Assembly: GCA_030544235.1 (NCBI GenBank)
Contig: CM060466.1
Location: forward strand, 22,525,575 to 22,589,574
Direction: 5' to 3'
Length of the DNA stretch: 64,000 nucleotides
DNA from: Lepturacanthus savala
Lineage: Eukaryota; Chordata; Actinopteri; Scombriformes; Trichiuridae
Shown here: piece by piece, positions 35,099 to 49,268 of the stretch
How the letters are laid out: every line of letters begins with the position of its first letter
How positions within the stretch are numbered: the stretch's first letter is position 1
The notes under the pieces: model-generated
Database searches by the model: none
The model's input: only the letters and a program-made list of their open reading frames with translations
What the model was told of the DNA's origin: nothing
Program-made: the position numbers and the translations under genes

Positions 35099-36448
35099 AA
35101 ATGCTTAGAATTTTCTTCAGTAATTGTTTAAAGCACTTATGGCATGTTTATAATCACCAATATATTCATCATTATCAGCTTTAGTTTTAGCATAGTATTA
35201 TAGTTTAAAAAATTGTATTTGTCATTATACATTATGTTTTCCTGTTTCAAAGCAGCATTTTACTGGATTGAAATTATTGATGCATTGATGTGTGAGCATC
35301 ACAAATTCCAAAGCTGACAAAGTAAGCAAAACAAAATTTAGATTAGATGATTTGTTTAGTTGGGAAAGACAGTTTGTACATACATTCTTAATTTGAATAA
35401 AGCCATGGGTGCAGGAGATTTACCAGAATGTAATTTACATCTGTCGTCCTTGCAAACATCAAACATGATACAATACGATTCTCATGCAAGAGAAAGCAAT
35501 AATACAGTATTCATCAAACAGGTAATGCATATACACACAACACACAATAATCAAAACACTCATAATCATCATCACAATCATCATCATCAATATATATAAA
35601 TACAGCAAATAAAAAACATAGTACAAAAATGAAATTAGAATAAAAGGCAGTAGATGTTAATATAAATAATGTCTACTAATAAATCATTAGTAACTAAATG
35701 TGTGTGTGAACACTGTACAACTGAAAAATCTACAATTTTTGCATGCAAAATGTAGCAGAGTAGATGTGTAAAGCATCATAAAGTACTGCTATTATAAAGG
35801 TGAAATAAATGTATGAACATAGGAAAACCAAGGAAACTGCTGCTTTGCCTGCAACTATTTAATTTAGGGGATTTTATATGTAAATCGAAGACATAAGTAT
35901 TAATTAAAAATGTGCTTATTGTGCTTTAATTCACCTTTTCGCTATTTGGTCCCAGGTGGAAACGGTTTCATCTCTACAGCTTCAAATTAGCCTCCACATG
36001 TGCGTTCTCTCTGTGTGTAAAGAAGTATTGTTAAAAGGATCAACTCGTGCTGTTTGTAATTTGGGGTTTGTTTACATGCAATGAATGCAAGATGTTCTAA
36101 TGTTCTGAACAAATTTACAGCATTGAGCATTGTCATTTTATTTATTACAACTCTAAAGCGGCAGGAATCTGTTTAATATTCTGTATGTGCTTGGCTATAC
36201 AATCCGACGTTGCAGACGTGTTTGTCGTTGAACCTTTGGCTGTGTTTTATTCGCGCTTCTGTGTTGAAGTCCTCATATCGTCAGTGTGACGTCGTGGAAT
36301 CCGCTCTCTCTCTGCTGGTGGGCCCTCGCTGCAGCGTTCAGCGTGTGGGTGGTCTGCACCAGGTGGAGGAGAGGAGGATTAACGCCACGGCCGCCTGAAG
36401 GGAAAAGAAGGAGAAGGAGAGAGCAGACCAGAGACGGAGGAGAGATAG

Positions 36449-36467
36449 ACATCTGCCCACCAGATGT
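36449..36467. promoter_or_regulatory. Palindromic pair of CAGATG E-boxes
   Basis: ACATCTGCCCACCAGATGT is a perfect inverted repeat of the E-box CAGATG around a 5-base spacer, with a GATA core at 36444-36447 beside it. CAGATG is a preferred TAL/LYL-E-protein site. It lies in a GC-richer island (36270-36480). Confidence 0.35.
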
Positions 36468-36880
36468 GCCGTGAGACATACGGAGGCGGTTTATGAAACA
36501 GAGAGAAGACTTTTGGTCACGGGGCTCAGTGACAACTGGATGCATTGTGAATGAAATGACTTCCAGCCTCCCGCTCACTCACGCTCTCCCCGCTCCCTCC
36601 GTGTGTTTGCAGTGGGGGCGTCTGTCGTTTGGTTACATACAGAACGCAAACACATGCACACGCACACTTGCGCTCTTCTTCCGATCCCAGAGGATCTTCA
36701 GCATGGAGCTATTATACAGTATAAACCAGTGATGACCACCTGTCAAAACATGTCCAGCAGTTGCTGTGGTGAAGGAAGGTGTTGGTGAGAGGAGCGCGAC
36801 ATGTTGAACTTCCACAGGAACAAATGAGTCATCTTAACCAAATGGAACATTATTATAATGCTTGTTGATTGAACATTTTA

Positions 36881-37002
<122 letters not shown>

Positions 37003-40000
37003 TTTTTACACCTGCAAAACATTGTGGCTTTGGACAAATATATATCGAATTCCACAGATTTGCTTTCTGCACAGAAAGAGATCATTATCAGAGAAGTGGA
37101 CTTTCAGGTTTTTTTCTTTTTTGTCAAACTAAGAGCAATAATTAATTTTCATGCTCTAAATGATTGTTGTGTTGCTGTGCTTAATAGAAGTACCTGTGTA
37201 AATAAATAGTTTACAGACACGAAGAACTGGCAGCAGGACAGAGACTTATCAAGACCACACACACTTGAACCATCTATTTACTGTAAACCACCTGTTTAAT
37301 CTGAGGCTCGTGGTCTTTCCGAGACATCGGTCCTTCCTGACCACACACAGATGTGAGGCTTGGCGATATGTAGGATCACAGTCACAAAAACTGACACTGA
37401 ATGAAATCAGGGGCAATTTAAAAACACAAATATGACAAAACTTGTGCAAAAACGTCTCCTCAGATGATCTGTCCACAATGCGTAATGACAAAAACATGTT
37501 TTAGCTCGAAAAAGAGAAAAAATATATTACTTTTTGTGTTAAAACTAATCGAACTGAGGTTAAATGTTCATTTTTTAAATTTAGTTTGGAAACTGTTGCT
37601 GACAAAAACAAACAAAAAACAAGCCAGTACAAGGTTCACAGTGTCCTGGAGCTACAAGACGTCCTTTATGTGCTTAAAATAAGAAAAACCCGTTCCACAA
37701 TCCACATCCACAAGTCTGAGACAGCTGTGCAAGTGTCTCTGAGTTAGAAAACTCCAGAAATGAGAAGACCTCAATATTGTTTTTGGTTTCAAAATGCTTA
37801 AATCTCAGTGTTTAAATGTATTTTTTGCTGTAATACAAACTTTTATATTATTATATTGCTATTGAATTTTCGAATGAGTATGTTTAAAAACAGTTTTTTT
37901 ATTCTCACAAATACAGTTTTCAGCCCACTCAACATTTTCAATGTGAGATTCTATATTTGGCCAATACACAGAATATCACAGGACTCTCACACAGTGCTCC
38001 TCTTTTCAGGTTCAGCTGTGGTCATACGTCTTTTTCCTCAGTTCCTATGGATTCGCTGGTTTTTATCCTTTGGCGTAAGTGTGTATATTTGCGTGTCTGT
38101 GTGTGGTTTACAGTTGTTTACATAGCTAACAGTGGGTGAGCCCTGTTCAACAAGCCCTATCTGTGATTTAGGCATTTCGAAAAACCCTATAAACTCTGGA
38201 TGAAAGCTGCAGCCAAATTAATAAAATTTAACAGGATAAAGATGTGGCTTGTTACACAGCATGACATTAAAATTCCCCCTCCTAAATGACAGAAAACAAT
38301 CTGTATTTATGAGTTCCTGGCTGTAGAACGTCACAACACAAAATAGACCGGCTTGTATTCGTATCCGTCCCGTTTGCTTCAAAGCTTTTGCTTTAAACAG
38401 CTTCCCATACAGGGCCTTTACCTGATCCTCATTCACTCCAGCTAAGCTCAGTGTTACCTGGAACAGCTAAACAGTTTTTTTGTTGAAACTCGGGTTATTG
38501 GGTGCTATTAGGTTTTATCCCACTTGGCCGTGTGAGAGCTGTTGTTCTTTCAGAGCCGAGTGGTTAGACGTATCTTTGCAGAGCAATAAATGGTGGGAAA
38601 TAAGTGTCTGGATTCTTTAAAAAAAAAAAAAGAAAGTCTTATCTCATGTAATTACTCGGATTCTGAGTGGAGAACAGTTTACTGATGTAAGAAATGTGTG
38701 TGGGCCTGTGTTGCCTATGTGGGTGTTTAGATTGGCTGTGTGTAAACCAGTGTGGATATAGAGATATAGATACTGGATGTATCATGGTGTTTGCACTTGT
38801 ACCCCAGGTACTAATGGGTGGGAGGTGAACACTCAGGGAGCTTCAAACCTGGACAAAGGTTCTTCTTACCATATTTTATTTCTGGGAATGTTACAGTCAC
38901 ATCTGTCAGCAGATCTACAGCAGTATGTTGGGCTCAGTTATGGTCTGTAACGTCAATGGGGGCGGGTCTTGCTGAAAGATGATAGGTGTTTACTTGTCCT
39001 CAAGTTCTGTCTGCCTATATCTGTTTCTTCTTCATCTGTCATTTATTTTCCTCTTATTACATATCAATCATTACTGCTGCTAACATTGGTGTAACAAATA
39101 GCACTCAGATTCAGTGAAACAAATAAACACACACACACACACACAAACACAAGCAGTCTGAAATGAACCAGACCCCCTCATATCGTTATTCCCCTCCCTC
39201 TCTCAAAAAAACAGGAAAGGTTGTACAGTATTTGTATGATTGGAAATCTGCTTAAAATCTGGAAACCATATGCTGGAACATATTCAGCTTTTATGTCTTT
39301 CAACTTGGCCATTATTTTAGTTTCGTGAGATAGTCTGCTCCTTTGCACATGTGCATCTCCCTTGCTTTGTATTTTTATTGTTTTTTGAAGTGAATCCTAG
39401 CATTGTGGGATCACGGACAGTGTTCCACTTAGCGAGTCCTCCTGCTATGTGAGTTATGGTTCAATGAGGCTGCGCTGAGCTTGTACAGACAGCTCTGGTC
39501 CGCACATCCACTGATCTCACAGGTTGTCAGTAATTGGGGAATGCATTGCAGACTGGTCCAATATCTTTGTTCATCTTGGTTCTGACATTAATCTTGTGTT
39601 GAACTTTCTTTGGATCACTGACGACTTTGAAGCGCACAGAAAGCAGACATGCAATTAAGGGGGAGAGAGTGCAAATATCAGCACAGAGCAACATTTACAG
39701 ATGATGCTGGGTAGACGAGGGCGGCAAGACGATACTGTGGGACAATATAATTTAAATACAAATTATCTGAAGTTTGCTATATTTATACATTGGAAACCAA
39801 GTCTGGATTCGTAGTGGACAATGGTACCAGGTTTTCAGGATCCCCAAATCCTCCAGGATCACCATGTGGCAGTATGGGAAATGTAATCAATTAAAATGTG
39901 TTTGTTTGTTTTTTTACAAATGTATGACCCTCTGCAGACTTAAAGATGTAACAATGCTTTAGCTCCTGTCTTTTTATTGTTTCCATGCACAAGCAGGTTG

Positions 40001-40383
40001 ATTTAACCCTAGTAACAGCTGACCTTTACTGCAAATCAATTAGTAGATTGTATTTTATGTATGGGATTTTTATCAGATGTTTGGCACGAATGATTTGTAT
40101 TTATTTAGTGTTTCGCTTGATATGATATGGTTGATGTTGAGGAAGGGATTGATGTTTGGAGGATTAAATGAAGTGTACTGCTCACTCTTTTGCTGCCACG
40201 TCGCTCACTTGAGAGCAGACTCTTGCTGCTGTTTTCCATAACAGCACTTCATAAACCCCACCTCTGCCCCAGCATCAGAGTGCTCAGAGTCCAGCTTTAC
40301 TGCCCCATGGCCCATTCCTTGCTACGCTGTAGACGACAAATGCTGTACAGTACATAATCTGTATAAAATATTTCAATTTTTTC

Positions 40384-40450
40384 CAATTCAATTGTATTTG
40401 TATAGCCCAAAATCATAGATCCGCCCCAATGGGCTGTACACCGTGAACAA
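40384..40450. repeat. Retroposon-derived fragment
   Basis: The ATTCAATTGTATTTGTATAG...CCCCAATGGGCTGTACA pattern resembles a widespread class of fish interspersed repeat tails. Short and diverged. Confidence 0.4.
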
Positions 40451-41309
40451 AATGAACAAGCAGAACAATGCACCGAAATATGAAAGATAAGTTCACATAG
40501 GAGCAGAGGACAGAGGGTAAAGGGCAGCATGCCAGCAACAACTGTGAGTGACATCCAGATCAGATCAGAGCCTCTGGACATGGATTTTGCCTCCTGCATC
40601 CACAGTGGCACAGATGCAGCAATGCATCAGCTCTGATCACAATCGAAACATTTCCCATCTGTTTGCATTTGCTGACTCTGATCTCACACTTATGTTCTCT
40701 AGAAAGCCAGCAGCTCAAACTGTTTAGTTCAATGGCAGCTGTTCATGTATTTGAGTGTAAAGGTTGTTTGATCGCAAAATATTGAAAGAATGATCAAGCC
40801 AGGATTCATTAATGATCCCTGCCCCCCATTTCCTTGCCTCATATCCCTGGCTTGGGTCTCCAGCACCTGTCAGCTTCATGTTTTATGAGTGCTGGAGGCA
40901 GGAGTGGATACAGAGCAGGGCAGAGCGGTTTGGAGGCAGGAGAAGCAGAGAAGTGGGAGGCGTAGAGGAAAGGAAAGGTAGATATTTGTTATACATTTGG
41001 GCTTCAGGGCAGCTCCCAGTGCAGCTTACAGGTCTGTGTTGGACAGCACCTGAAACATTTCAATTTGGTTGAGGAGTAGTCTTTTGTTCTTTTCTTGGAG
41101 CGATATAATGGACTCCTGCTCTTATCTACTATCAGAGACCGAAACATCAACAGCTTTTACAGCTTCAGATGAAATCAGCACAGTGGCACTGAAAACAGGA
41201 AAGATGAAAAAGAATGGATCCTTGAACATAATCAAGGCTGATTTTGTCAAGTTATCATCCAATTATTATTCATTAAGATTAAGCCAATCCCAGCGCATGA
41301 TAGGTGAGA

Positions 41310-41420
41310 GTACTGTACTGTACTCCACACAGAAAGGTCCCAGATCCAGGACCAAGTAGGACCTTCTTGCTTTGAGGCAACAGCCTAACCCCTGCTCCAC
41401 CATGTCACCCCTCCTCTAAA
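41310..41420. repeat. Teleost interspersed repeat fragment
   Basis: Contains CTCCACACAGAAAGGTCCCA, then a GACCTTCTTGC...GAGGCAACAG...CTCCACCATG pattern that I recognise as a common teleost dispersed repeat. Source class not established. Confidence 0.5.
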
Positions 41421-42999
41421 TCAGTATGTAACAAATAAATGCTGTAAGGGGAAAAAACGCTGTATCTGTTTCAAATGAAAAGCTGCATTTTTCAGAGAAA
41501 TGCAGAAATTCATAAGAAGGCTTTTATTGTGAAACGTCTGCAGGACCATGTTGTAGAAAAGTCTTTGACTTGAAAGGTTTGGTGGAGACGTGCAGGACAG
41601 CAAAATGAAACTGAACGATAGGCAACAAGTTATAATCAAGACTTTTCCTTCAGACCGCACCTTCCAGGTTGATACAAACCCCGGCAAGCATAATCTGGTC
41701 CTGGAAGGGTAGTGTTTTGTATCATCATTTTATAACCTACACAAACACAGACCAAGGGCAACAACCCCTCATCTCATTGCAAACCACAGACAATTATGTT
41801 TAATCCCCACAATCCTGTGGTTTACACGATTCCTGCTCTACGTTAGACACGTCGTGGCCTTTGCTGACGACTGAAAGTGAGACCAGCACAGTGGCACTGG
41901 ACAGGAAAACAGGAAAGGTGACCAAGAATGAATTCACTGGTGAGCTGATGATTGAGGTGATTATCCACAGCAGCTGGTTTATATAACCTATAAAGTTACT
42001 GTTTTTAACTGCATCCATACTGAAGCTCTTTCTTGTATTTATTTGCAGTATCTTTTTTTCATAGTGGTCAGAGTTAAAATCTATGAATGAGGCACATCTT
42101 GATGGATACAACAAAGATATAGGTATGGATATAGATATATAACACTTTTCTTTGTTTTTTCCTCCAAAACATGGAGCAAAGTGAAGAGAAAATTTGACTG
42201 AATTGCTGTTGGGCCTGGCCATGGTCTTCAAATAGAGGATCGTAGAATGATTGTCCTTTATGCTTTATGCTTTTCAGTAATGATCAGGGTAAGACATGGA
42301 AATTTGGAGACAAACTTCAAGCAGAATCGCTTGAATGTGAAGTTTTTTGATAATACAATCAACAGCTTCATCCATTGCAACGTGGTGCAGAACATCGTAC
42401 ATCAGATGCTGTTTGCAAAAATAAAGGAGAGAGTTTTAACATCCTCTCTGATGATAAAACACTTGTGGAAACAGGTTGCAACTGTCAGGGAAGTGTGGTT
42501 TCTTTCCACTTCAAGGTGGTGGACATGCAGGTCATAACCAGTGGCTAGTCTTCATCCACCCAAACTATAAATCCAGAAGGGTCAATGTAGGAGCATATCT
42601 GAACAAATCCCCAAAGGATCCAGATGCACACAGTGCCAACCCTGGATTTTCATCCCAGGTCCTAGCGGTTATTATAATGGTTGGTTTGCATGTTTATATG
42701 ATTGTGGGGATGAAACTGATCAGATAGCCATTAAGGCATTCAGCTATGATGATGTCAACAAGGACATTAAAGAATTGTCTGATGTGAAACCTTCTCTCTA
42801 TGGGTAATTATTTGTTTGTATTACTTGTCTCCCTGTTCACCTACAATGTTTAATGCTTCTACAAATGCACCAGATATTAGGATGCTTCATCATGTTTTAA
42901 TGAAAATTATTTTATTGAGGTACAGATGTGTAATTCTGTGAATGGAGAAGCAGCATTTATGTTTTATGCATTTATGTCCACGTATCTGAAACAAACTGC

Positions 43000-43240
43000 T
43001 AGAAAACTACAACTCTCTGCTTTTTAAAATCAAGACTGAAGACTGTTTGCTGCTGCCATTTGTTTAGACAATTTTACTGCACTGTGACTTTTAAATCTCA
43101 AATTTTGACTGTTGTATTTTTATTGTGACTTTTTGTGATTGATTGAGATTTATTTTTGTATTTTTATATTTCTGAGAAGCACATTGAATCGTCCTGTGAT
43201 TGAAATGGATGCTATAAATAAAGTTGCCTTGCCTGAATAG
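43000..43240 (+). repeat. LINE-like 3' tail
   Basis: A T-rich stretch ending in GCACATTGAATCG...GATGCTATAAATAAAGTTGCCTTGCC, typical of the 3' ends of truncated fish non-LTR retroposons. No reverse transcriptase sequence is present, so this is a 5'-truncated relic. Confidence 0.5.
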
Positions 43241-43798
43241 ATGCAATATTTACAATATATAGAGGAAGCTTAATGTTACATATGCAGTATACTGTATGGT
43301 TTGGGTTTTCTGTGTTTACACCCACAAAACAAATGCAGCAGGAACAGTTTTCCTACTGTTTCTTGGTAGAAATAGAGAACCAGTAACTCATTACTCTTTC
43401 TGTCCATTGGTTTGGCTCATTTTTTAAAATAGAAATGACATTTCAAAACTCTCGAACAGAAATAGTTTTGACTCATTTCTCGAAACAGATGGGACGTTCT
43501 CAACACTCTTGGTGCTTTTGCCAAAATGATCCGGATGGTTAGGCACAACACCATGGTTCACAGATGCAAAAGCTCATATCTCTCCCAAAACTGTTCACTC
43601 GTCAAAACTAGATTTCTTTCTTATATAAATAGTCAGTGCCCCCAAAATGCATCATCCCTTTGGTGTTGTGCCAGCACTGCAAGTCAAAATGTTAAGATGC
43701 TCTGTCACTATGGCAGACAGCAGGACCAATGGAGAACAACTTTATATAACTACTACTTTGGCTTCGTAAAATCGAGACACCTGTAGCACTTTATAAAT

Positions 43799-44928
43799 GA
43801 CGTTACAGTTTTTCTTGATTGTTTACACACATTTTCTGAAAGCATGTCTCATACGTACAGAACTCTACACACACATCAACAAACACACACACAGTGGGCA
43901 AAACCCTTCAATTCTCCTGCAAAATTACAGTTTACAGTTACATTTACATAATGTTTAGCTACAGCACCTCATCCACATCACAAGCAATGGTTTCCCTGTC
44001 CAAGCAGTGGGGACATATCACCAGGCATAATGAATCCAGCCATAAAAAAACATCTACCATATCTCCACTTTTGTCTTCCATATCATGGAGAAGGGGGATA
44101 CATGTTTGTGGATTTCAGCCAAACACTTTGGAGAAAACATTTCAATAGTGATATGTGTGGCGAGTCAGTGTTTATAGTGGGGCAATTTACTTTAGAATTA
44201 CAAGATATTTCAATATCTCCTTCACAATAACAATTGTGTCAAATGTAGAGAATTGTGTGTAGCATTTTGAAAAAAAAAAAGTGTTTTAGTACTGCTATTT
44301 GAGTGAAAGCAGGAATTGTGCTTGTAATTTAGCAGCATCGGTTCAAGGGGTTGTTGCATGAGTTCCATGTTGTGGTTATTGTGGGTCAAGTACCAGAATT
44401 TCTGTGTAAACAACTGAGAAAAACTGTAATGACATTTGTAACTGCAGATTTGTGGGTTAGAGTTACACTTGTTTTCCAATTGCTAAAACACAATTTTGAG
44501 CTAGACTGTTTTTTTATCAAAATACTTAATTCACAAAACCACACACCTAAACTGCAAAATACCTCATATATCCTACAAAATGAAGCACTGCAACCAAAGC
44601 TACATATAGCATTAATAAAAAATATATAACTTTTATAGTCTTTTATAGTATTTACTTCCTGATTGAAGAGGTAATTAACCTTTGAGGAGCTTGGCCATGT
44701 GGCTCATATGTATACCGGCCAAATAGCTCATTTGGTGTCATTTTGAAATGGCAAACGTGACCTTATGTCAGATTGTTGAGTCTTATGCAGAGAACTGTGT
44801 TCAATGTATTTAAAAAAATGCCATTTGAATCCTAAAATGTGTTTAAAACAGAAAATGTGTTTAGAGTTTTGGAGACTTGAAGCAGTTTTGCTGTCTGTTT
44901 ATCAGTTTAAAAAATTGTGACTAACGTC
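43799..44928. mobile_element. Degenerate DNA-transposon-like element
   Basis: Ends carry short inverted GACGTTA...TAACGTC, followed inward by similar T-rich tracts. The interior has the CACACATTTTCTGAAA and CACAAAACCACACACC style motifs seen in non-autonomous fish DNA elements. No transposase frame. Boundaries are approximate. Confidence 0.35.
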
Positions 44929-46800
44929 ATTTTAATGTGTTAGCAATTGGAAAAAAATGTAAAATAAAAAAAATAATTAAATTTAAAACTTTAATAAGGT
45001 GCCATTGAGGAGGTACCACATAGGCCTTACAGGATTATTGCACAGATTCCAGTGGATGAGTGTGATGGGTATGAAGGAGGAGAGAGAAGATGAACAACAG
45101 TTCAGGTCAATCATCTGATGTCAGTGAGGACAAAGAGTCTCCTGAACCTTTCATTTCTGCAGCGCCCCTACATAGTGTGATCAGGGTAGTGTGACATTAA
45201 GGAGGATTGGACACCTTTTCTGATGTTACACAACCTGTGGGAACAGGTGGAAGCTGTCAGGGAAGTCTGGACTACCTTCCACCTCAAGGTGAAGATGAAG
45301 GTCATGATACATATAGTACAAGATGGAAGAAATGTCAAAGAAGAAGAAAACTGCACTAATGTCAGGAGCAAGTTGCATAGGAATAAAAAATACATCAATA
45401 CCAAAAATGATCACTGAGCACCTGTAATAATACATTTCCAGACCTGTTTTACTTTCTTCTGAAGGTCTAACTAAGGTTTTTAATAAAATATGTGGTAAAC
45501 GTGAGCATACATATGCATACACTTTCACTGCAACAAAACACACACATATAAGCAGAAACACACATTCTCTGTTGTGTTGAACTGGTTGTGAGGTGACTGA
45601 GGGCGAGCTGACTACGTCAGATCTCCAGTTTTCTGCTTTGGCGGCTGCTAGCGTCCTCTTGTCTGGAGGATAAACACAGCTGTGGAAAATACGACTATTT
45701 CTACAATCTTCACATTTTCTGCTTTTGTTGTGCATAGAAATATGACAGATTTGTTTTTCACACCTCTGATTGAGCGCCAAGAATATATCAGCCATTGCAG
45801 ACTGAAACATTTTCTGTGGAAATAAACTGGATTGTGACCTTGACCTTGTGTTCATCTGTCATTCTGTCATTCTCCACTCCCATTTGTGCCAGTAAAAGAA
45901 AAACAAATAGATGAGAAGTTAGTCATGTTTTAAATGAAAACTCATGGTAATTTAAATCCAAAGGATACAAAGTTTAAAGTTGTATTCAATAAAATTAAAA
46001 TCATGATAAAAACCCCAAATTGTCGGTTTTTATCCTACAATTTAGACCTCTTGTAAGCATTTTTTAAACATGACTTAACATTTTCAGCTTCTAAACTAGG
46101 AGAAGGTGCCCACCTTTTCACACGCACATGCGGAAGTGAACTTGCATGTCTCTCTGCAGTCCTGTGTGTGTATTCTTCTTTGTGTGTGTGTGTGTTGTAA
46201 AACCATAGGGTGTCAATAAAACACCAGGGGTGTCCCGTATACAGGTGCTGGGGTGATGGTTTGCTAGAGTTTAATAGTGGTCTGTCTTGAGTTGTCTCGA
46301 CTTAGCCTTTGGGATATTCAAATTAAATAAATGGTTTCAGTTGTAATAGAGAAGATGAAATAAAATTAGAAGCTGACACCAATATTCTTCCAGCAGGAGG
46401 ATAATCTCACACATTTTATTCTTATTTCCCACAACTAAATGTGTTTCAATCTTTCTCCATTTTTCTCCAGTTTCCATTTAACTGTTAGTTTATTTTTAGA
46501 CATATTTTCTTTCTATTTTATTTGGATACAAATAAACTCGAGGAAAATATTTCTAGAACATAGAAAGATACACAAAATAGACGATGCTTTAACATGTCTG
46601 AAGGACATTTACATCAGGCATTGCAGGAATAAGACTTAGTCATTAAGGTGCTGTTAAGATCCCAACCGCCCATCCTGCTGCTGTTAGGAAGAAGGTACTG
46701 GATACAGCAGGCCAGCACTGACAGGCTCGGAAAGAGCTTCAGGTCACTGGGATCCAGAATAAGGAAAGTCTTATCATTGCAAATTTAATATCTTTGTATT

Positions 46801-49105
46801 ATGGACTGTAACATGCAATTTAAAAAACTCACCTTCAGTCATTTTATAGACCACTAGATTGATGAATTGCAGAAATAATCCAGAAACAGTTTGTTTGTTT
46901 GTTGCAGCCTTATCAGTTGCATCAACACCACCCATGTGTTCTCTAAGGACATTCAGGTTTACTTAAATAATAAGTATATTATGCATAGACACTGAGCAAC
47001 AACCACATTAACATAACTGAAAATGTTAAATATATCACACAGGAAAATGCTGAGCTCGGGTTGTTTTGTTGCTAGATTGCTAGATTCAATCAGGAATCAA
47101 GGGGTTTTTGTACTGTAACATAGTCTTTGTCATGGCCGCCCTGCTTGTCTACTCCACAGGAAAAAACATCGCACCCCTTCCCCTGATACTTTAGAACATG
47201 CAGGACTATCCTTCTTATATAAAACTCCCAACACGTAGATGCAAAAACCTGAAAAGCTGCACGAGGAGCAGGAGAGCACTGTTCAGAACATTTTACCCAG
47301 ACATTTTTACAGTCATGTCAGGCATGTTTCAGGTCATTTTAACACAAACCACCATCTTTCTCCTAATCCTAACCAACTGTTTCTTTTCTCCTAAACGTAA
47401 CCAGACTATTACCACAGCATTGTCAACTGTGGGTTTCATCCAGATGCTGTGGAAGTGTCTCATGATACCCATCAGCCATATGAACTTCATTTAAAAGCTT
47501 CATGGGGCTTTTTAGTGTCACAAATATACAGTCACGACCCATCCCCCATTCACTGCTGTGAGAGGCTCCTTCATATTAGTGACACACAAAATGACCTGTT
47601 TTTTTCCCTTGAGCTCCAGAAGTTGAAGAGGATGATTAAAACTATAATGAGAAGAGTTTTATCAGAAGCACAAATTATTAGAGATAACACAGCTTCAAAT
47701 AAAACCCAGTAAAGTCTTTAACAAGTATGAGAGAAATATTAAATCTTTAATATTAATTCCAATGGAAACTGGACTTTGTGTGATGTGTATAGTGACTGAA
47801 TAAAAACACTAATAGTCATACAACATGTGATTTTTCTAGAATCTATTTCTACTGAGCACAAGTGAGTTATATTTCCCACATTTAGTGAACCTCTATGGGC
47901 TCTGCTCTAGTGACAATTAACACACATTTCATCAATACTGAAGCAAGTTGATAATGAAACAAATTCACTGGTTTAATGTTAATTTAGAGTGCTCAGCTTG
48001 AGATGAAACTGTGTTTTAATCAAAACTGAAGTGAAATAGAATATGAAGATAATATTTTGTTATTAGAATAATGACATACAGTCAATATTCAGTTTGTTTG
48101 GTGTTTCCACGCAGCTCCATGGTTGAATCTAAAGTCAGTTAAACTAATTATGGTGAATACGATGATTTAAATCAAGAGAGTCCATTGTCTGTTTTTTTCA
48201 TTATGGAACTAATTGAAGATTCCAAATAGAAATACAGAAATTGTTCAAATTGATTTCTTTTACTTGGCTTCATGGTAATCCAGCCTTTATTTTTAGATTT
48301 ATCTTTAATAGGTAAAGATTCTCCCCAGACATGTTTTAAGGCGTATTTTATATTTGTTTAGTGAAAAATGTTTCCACAAATAACATCCTATTAAATATGT
48401 TCCTTCTGCCTCATAAAATAAAGGATACCAAGAAATAAATAATTACTTTAATTTCAGAAGTCTAACTGCTGAGACAATATGTCTCCCGCTTCATTATAAA
48501 GTTAATTCTCACTGTTTGTGCAGAGGAGGCTTCAATTTTCCGCTTTTCACACTCCTGTAAATTGAATATTGCACCACGCGGGATTGGTGTCAAACTGTTT
48601 TTATCTTCAGGTTCGTCTCCTAAAATTGGATTTTCAATGAGCTCAGACCCGTTTTCTGCTTTCAGCAGATGAATGTGAAAACAGCGTTAGTGTAAAAATG
48701 TATCTCATTTTTGGTTTGTTTGTTTTTTAAACATAGTGTCGCTCTTTCTTTCCTCTCTCCTGTCTCTCTCTTCGTTTTTGGAAGCCAGATGCTCCCCACT
48801 CATAATTCAAAGCCCGTACCTGTACTTAGAATAAACATGTTTGTTGTATTATATAATATTAATACTAATAGTTTAATCATTTGATATCGGAAAAAATCCT
48901 TCCTCTCTCGTGTTTATATCAAAAATTACAACAAAGCTGAGCAAAATAAAATAAACGCAGCGATGCGGTCACATTCTTTTACAAACCAGTCAAATGCAGG
49001 TTTCTGCATTTTTTTTAAGAGTCAATATTATTTTATAGTGTCTAATAGTCTAATAATAAATCCTGCGACTGTGACACCGACAATCAACAAATATTCTTAA
49101 AATAT
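46801..49105. other. Gene-free DNA downstream of the forkhead gene
   Basis: AT-rich with no recognisable exon, RNA gene or strong repeat. It adjoins the 3' end of the forkhead gene. Confidence 0.45.
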
Positions 49106-49111
49106 TTTATT
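49106..49111 (-). promoter_or_regulatory. Forkhead gene polyadenylation signal
   Basis: AATAAA on the minus strand, about 160 bases past the stop codon. Confidence 0.5.
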
Positions 49112-49268
49112 CCAAACCTTGTAAGAACTGTAACACATCTCTTTCAAAAAACATTTGCTTCAAGTAAAACAAATATAGAAATATAGAAATATAATAGTGT
49201 AGGCCAACGTTAAAAACTGCACATTTTTAAATGTGTGGGTTTCTCATTCTGAGACTGAGTTCGTTAGA

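Larger units (their letters stand above)
27131..36400. other. Gene-free region, left part
   Basis: No supported coding exon. It holds a CA-rich tract (about 27155-27225), CAT-rich sequence at 28240-28330, and the microsatellites listed separately. GC-balanced islands near 30547-30700 and 32140-32400 stand out from the AT-rich background and could be conserved noncoding elements, but that needs cross-species alignment. Confidence 0.45.
41001..46800. other. Gene-free region with diverged duplicated segments
   Basis: No intact gene is supported. Two pairs of related segments occur. 41135-41215 matches 41868-41935 (both contain GCACAGTGGCACTG followed by AAAACAGGAAAG). 42425-42535 matches 45195-45305 (both contain a near-identical ACAGGT..CTGTCAGGGAAGT core). 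Translated, they give related peptides such as HNLWEQVEAVREVW and KHLWKQVATVREVW, with frameshifts and stops around them. This looks like decayed copies of an unidentified coding sequence or mobile element. Confidence 0.45.

Noticed and set aside
45226..45855. A 209-codon open frame on the minus strand
   Set aside because: No recognisable domain, no splice or promoter context, and it overlaps the duplicated relic on the opposite strand. Most likely a chance open frame.
46660..46760. A LINE-like fragment
   Set aside because: Only weak resemblance to LINE 3' regions; too short and diverged to support a call.
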